Below are positions 59,539 through 64,000 of a stretch of DNA of 64,000 bases, piece by piece. Within the stretch, counting starts at the first letter, position 1. Every line of letters begins with the position of its first letter. A program made the position numbers and the translations under genes. Origin of the DNA: Amaurobius ferox (lineage: Eukaryota; Arthropoda; Arachnida; Araneae; Amaurobiidae); assembly GCA_951213105.1 (NCBI GenBank), contig OX578142.1, positions 4,604,649-4,668,648 of the forward strand. Reading direction: 5' to 3'. The notes below the pieces were generated by a model that was not told the origin of the DNA, did no database searches, and worked only from the letters and a program-made list of their open reading frames with translations.

Positions 59539-61661
59539 ACTTTCCCTACAATACATGGTAATGTATAGGGAAAGTATTGGAATCATGCCGAAAATCACAA
59601 CTCGAGTTTTCGACGGATCTACACGTTTCGAGACCTCTAGAATACGAAAACACTATTTTTAGCGTGACGTCTGTGTGTGTGTCTGTGTGTCTGTCTGTGC
59701 AGATTTTGTATCCAATCTAACTAAAAAACTGATGGACCAAATTTCACAAAATTGGGTAGATGAGTCACTTGTGGGTTACCTTGGTGCTGATTAGATTTTG
59801 GTACGATTCGGAAAAAAATGAGTTGCCTTTTTTTGCAAAATGGCCCGCAAGAATCGTCCAAATCTAAACTAAAGAACTGGGTGTACTCAAATATATCCAT
59901 TAAATGCTGATTTAATACGTAAATTTTAACGACGAAAAGAATAAGACCAACCCCATTACACTAGGACTGGCCGTTCTCGAGATATTTTAGTTTTTCGAAC
60001 TTTCCCTACACCACCTTTGAAAATAAGCCCGGTTACCGAATGAGAACGAAAATTGAATTAAAAGTGAAATAAATTTAGTTAAAATAAAGAGAACGTTAAT
60101 ATAAGTCTGCAGGGAAAGTCATGTGCTGCCCACATCAGATTTTTACTTTCCCTGCAATACATGGTAATGTATAGGGAAAGTATTGGACTCATGCCGAAAA
60201 TCGCAACTCGAGTTTTCGACGGATCTACACGTTTCGAGACCTCTAGAATACGAAAAAACCATTTTTAGCGTGACGTCTGTGTGTGTGCCTGTGTGTCTGT
60301 CTGTCTGTCTGTCTGTGCAGATTTTGTATCCACTCTAACTAAAAACTAATGGACCGAATTTCACAAAATTTGGTAGGTAAGTTACTTGTGAGCGAGTCTG
60401 GTGCTGATTAGTTTTGGGTACGATTCGGGATAAAAGTACCCACCTTTTTTTTGCGAAATGGCCCGCAAAAGCTTGTATCCACTCTAACTGAAAAACTAAT
60501 GGACCGAATTTCACAAAATTCGGTAGATGAGTCACTTGTGGGTTACCCTGGTGCTGATTAGATTTTGGTGCGATTCGGAAAAAAATGACCTGCCTTTTTT
60601 TGCAAAATGGCCCGCAAAAATCGTCCAAATCTAAACTAAAGAACTGGGTATACTCAAATAAATCCATTAAATGCTAATTTAATACGTAATTTTTAACGAC
60701 GAAAAGAATAAGCCCAACCCCATTACACTAGGACTAGCCGTTCTCGAGATATATTAGTTTTTCGTACTTTCCCTACGCCACATTTGAAAATAAGCCCGGT
60801 TACCGAATGAGAACGAAAATTTAACTAAAAGTGAAACAAATTTAATTAAAATGAAGAGAACGTAGATATAAGTCTGCAGGGAAAGTCATGTCCTGCCCAC
60901 ATCAGATTTTTACTTTCCCTGCAATACATGGTAATGTATAGGGAAAGTATTGGAATCATGCCGAAAATCGCAACTCGAGTTTTCGACGGATCTACACGTT
61001 TCGAGACCTCTAGAATACGAAAAAAACATTTTTAGCGTGACGTCTGTCTGTGTGTCTGTCTGTGCAGATTTTGTATCCGCTCTAACTAAAAAACTAATCT
61101 ACCGAATTTCACAAAATTTGGTAGGTAAGTCACTTGTGGGCGAGTCTGGTGCTGATTAGTTTTGGGAACGATTTGGAATAAAAGAACCCGCCTTTTTTTG
61201 CGAAATGGCCCGCAAAAGCTTGTATCCACTCTAACTGAAAAACTAATGGAGCGAATTTCACAAAATTCGGTAGATGAGTCACTTGTGGGTTATCCTGGTG
61301 CTGATTAGAATTTGGTACGATTCGGAAAAAAGTAACCTGCCTTTTTCTGCAAAATGTCCAGCAAAAATTCGTCAAAATCTAAACTAAAGAACTAGGTATA
61401 CTCAAATATATCCATTAAATGCTCGTTTAATACGTAATTTTTAACGACGAAAATAATAAGACCAACCCCATTACACTAGGACTAGCCGTTCTCGAGATAT
61501 TTTAGTTTTCCTTATTTTCTCTGCGCCACTTTTGAAAATAAGTCCGGTTTCCGAATGGGAACGAAAATTGAATTAAAAGTGAAATAAATTTAATTAAAAT
61601 AAAGAGAACGTTAATATAAGTCTGCAGGGAAAGTCATGTGCTGTCCACATCAGATTTTTTG
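59539..61661 (-). mobile_element. Three-unit head-to-tail array of the poly-A retroposon
   Basis: Units begin (plus coordinates) at 59539, 60145 and 60912, with lengths of 606, 767 and ~749 bp. The first has one ~146-bp subrepeat and the others two (for example ACCGAATTTCACAAAATT at ~60354 and ~60500), which explains the length difference. Junctions read CACATCAGATTTTTACTTTC. The 69-110-codon frames here are subrepeat translations and not proteins. Confidence 0.88.
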
Positions 61662-62074
61662 TATTTACACACGTTTCCTCGGTTCCATGAAATTTAAAAC
61701 TACTATCTACCTACCCAAATATTTAATGTGTTGTTAAATCTGTTTTTCTGCAGTATTATAATATGATATTTCTTTTTTAAGGCAAGAATTTGCAAATTTA
61801 CATCCTATATTCTGTAAATAACTGTAAATTATTATTATTATTATTATTATATTTTGATAAGCTACTCATTTTGCCTTAACTTCAGATGGACTCTGTCCCG
61901 TCATTCAACATCTTTCACGGGCTCGTTCTCAGCTTCTAGATCATGAAGAGAACTAAAACTCGGCACACAGTTTCATCGCGCCGAACATTTTTATTTATTA
62001 AATATTCACGCCATTGCGTTGCATCGTTACGTCATTTACGCATATCATAACAATGTTTTTGCTCTTTTCAAGGG

Positions 62075-62874
62075 TTTTTTTTTTTTTTTTTTACTTTCCC
62101 TGCAATACATGGTACTGTATAGCGAAAGTATATTGGAATCATGTCAAAAATCGCAACTCGAGTTTTCGACAGATCTACATGTTTTGGGACCTCTAGAAAC
62201 GAAAAAACTATTTTTAGCGTGTGTGTGTCTGTCAGTCTATGTGTCTGTGCAATGCATGTATCCACTCTAACTAAAAAACTAATGAACTGAATTTCACAAA
62301 ATTTGGTAGGTAAGTTATTTGTGTGTGACCATGATGCTGAATAGTTTTGGGTACGATTCGGGATAAAATAACTCCTTTTTTTGCGAAATGGGCCGCAAAA
62401 ATTCCCTGTGTCCACTCTAGCTGGAAAACTAAGAGATCAAATTTCCCAAAATTTGGCAGATAAGTCACCTGTGGGTTACCCTGGTCCTGATTAGATTTTG
62501 GTACGATTCGGAAAAAAATAACTTTCCTGTTTTTACAAAATGGCCTACAAAAATCGTCAAAATCTGAAATGAAATACTGCATATGCTCAAATATAACAAT
62601 TAAATGCTTGTTTTATACGTAATATTTAGCGATGAAAAGAATAAGATCAACTCCATTGCACTAAGAATAGCCGTTCCCGAGATATTTTAGATTTTTCGCA
62701 TTTTCTGTACCCCTAAGTCAAGTTACCAAATGAGAACGAAAATTGAATTTAAAGTGTACATTCAGTGTAATTTTAATTCATTACGCTTGTTATTTGATGC
62801 AATTTAATGAATTATTGAAGAAATAAAGAGAACGTGAATTTGAGTCTGCAGAGAAAGTCATGTGCTGCCCACAT

Positions 62875-62912
<38 letters not shown>
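62075..62912 (-). mobile_element. Single retroposon unit with A-runs at both ends (minus strand)
   Basis: The body 62093-62878 has T18 on its left (62075-62092, the poly-A tail on the minus strand) and T34 on its right (62879-62912). Two subrepeats are present. The A-run at the 5' side indicates insertion into a pre-existing A-tract. Confidence 0.82.
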
Positions 62913-62914
<2 letters not shown>

Positions 62915-64000
62915 GAATTGCTGTTTAGTGTTTTCAGCTGAATGCTCTTTTGCTTATTACGCATCGATCTATGTATATACGGCATAGGTTTGAATGCAAA
63001 TTACGTCAAAAAATGAAGTATATACTATAGTATATATAGTGTATACTATAATATAATTAATTCATAGAGGAAATATTGTGATGGTTTCGAATTCGAGTTT
63101 TTGATTGATTTACATGTTTTAAATATTCCTGAGGTCGTTTTTGAAGTGATGTGTAATCCTTTCATGGATGAGCGATATTTTACAAACGAGTGGAAGCAAG
63201 CTATTTAAATGAAATTTGGTACGGTTATTACAAACGGAGAATGACGCAACGACAGGATATTTAATAATATTAAATAAATAATTATTTGTATGTCATTTAT
63301 CGTTAGAAAATGAATGGCATTCATTTTATAACTCTGGTACGAATCGTTTTCGCGATATTACACATTTATATAAAGATTTACATAAAATTGAAATAATAAT
63401 AAGTATCATTAAATAGGTTGACTTTCCTTATGAAATATTACGCGACGAATTGACTCATATCATTCTCGTGGATCTAGCTAGTTCCATTTACGAGAGAAAA
63501 CACTATATTTGTAATCCCTCGTGAGACACTATTACAAATAGTGTATTACAATGGTATTTGTAAGACACCATTTGTAATAGTTTTGTATTTTGTCTTTACA
63601 CAATACACAAACAGCAATTTATTTCATGGGACAGTGCTGTTGTAGTAGGCGGATACTGCAAGTAGAAACTTCATTGTTGCAAAGTAAGTTTAATCTCTTT
63701 CGAAGAAATTTTAAGCTGACTGCATGGTAAAACTGAATTTGTCTGTCTCTATAAAGGTTTACAAAAAAGTGGCACATAAAATTTTTTCTCGCTGGTTGCA
63801 GATATGCGGTTATATCCCGGGGTACAATGGTCCATTTTGTCATTAGAAAAAAATTGCAGTAGACGAGTAATTGTAATTATTGTTTTAAGTAAGTATAGCA
63901 TAAACTTGAATATATAGACAATATGTATACTCATTCAAAGTGATAATTGTCAAACCCTGGCCTCATGGGGCATAGAGGACAGCAACAACAAAAAAAAAAC
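62913..64000. other. Intergenic, right edge
   Basis: Palindromic ATTACAAATAGTGT and TTACAATGG/CCATTTGTAA motifs cluster at 63520-63590. The last ~50 bp (CAAACCCTGGCCTCATGGGG, then AGCAACAACA and A9) look like the 3' end of a SINE with an AAC/A tail cut by the window edge. No gene. Confidence 0.45.

Noticed and set aside
60335..60667. 110-codon minus ORF with repeated CGPF/PNFVKFGPLVF motifs, and similar frames at 53.2, 61.1 and 62.3 kb
   Set aside because: It is translation of the ~146-bp subrepeat; copies are broken in all frames elsewhere and have no conserved start.

Overview
This is AT-rich eukaryotic genomic DNA made almost entirely of transposable elements and their remains. It has no operons, tRNAs, rRNAs or CRISPR, and no host gene that I can identify by name. 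Animal-type element families (Ty1/copia, piggyBac, hAT, a THAP-bearing P/Galileo-like foldback, short SINEs, poly-A retroposons) and long AT-rich spacers suggest an arthropod, perhaps an arachnid. The organism is inference; nothing here fixes the species.

Layout. 1-5830: the 3' part of a Ty1/copia element (gag/protease, pol, 3' LTR). 5980-7066: a GC-richer minus-strand repeat fragment, perhaps the 5' end of a non-LTR element. 7067-8968: a second copia on the minus strand (5' LTR, primer-binding site, broken gag). 8969-10529: the 3' end and LTR of a third copia. 10672-14386: a fourth copia (LTR, primer-binding site, broken gag) whose gag was split by a 1.7-kb element with a 6-bp target duplication. 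16259-18822: a complete piggyBac-type transposon with TTAA flanks, inverted ends, 44-bp-spaced subterminal repeats and an uninterrupted transposase gene. 20056-21387: a non-autonomous hAT element with an 8-bp target duplication. 23092-28275: a 5.2-kb foldback element whose two inverted arms are arrays of a ~140-bp repeat around a THAP zinc-finger ORF. 31200-31807: a piggyBac MITE. 42970-47049: a 4.1-kb element with ~1.05-kb terminal inverted repeats and an 11-bp target duplication (Mutator-like by architecture). 48.6-62.9 kb: several copies of a poly-A-tailed retroposon of about 600-1150 bp, arranged as head-to-tail arrays and carrying an internal minisatellite that varies in copy number.

A tiny SINE-like element recurs at 12.1, 35.2, 37.2 and 56.1 kb (51-63 bp) and as a 153-bp long form at 48.9 kb, each with 14-15-bp target duplications. 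Possible host sequence is limited to a minus-strand ORF at 38.2-38.4 kb and weak exon-like stretches at 28.8 and 30.4 kb.

Functionally, only the piggyBac element looks able to make its own transposase. The copia elements are decayed (frameshifts, stop codons, one lost protease aspartate) and the rest depend on enzymes encoded elsewhere. The best candidate for a poorly described system is the THAP/foldback element. Next are the micro-SINE family and the retroposon that seems to build arrays by inserting into A-tracts.
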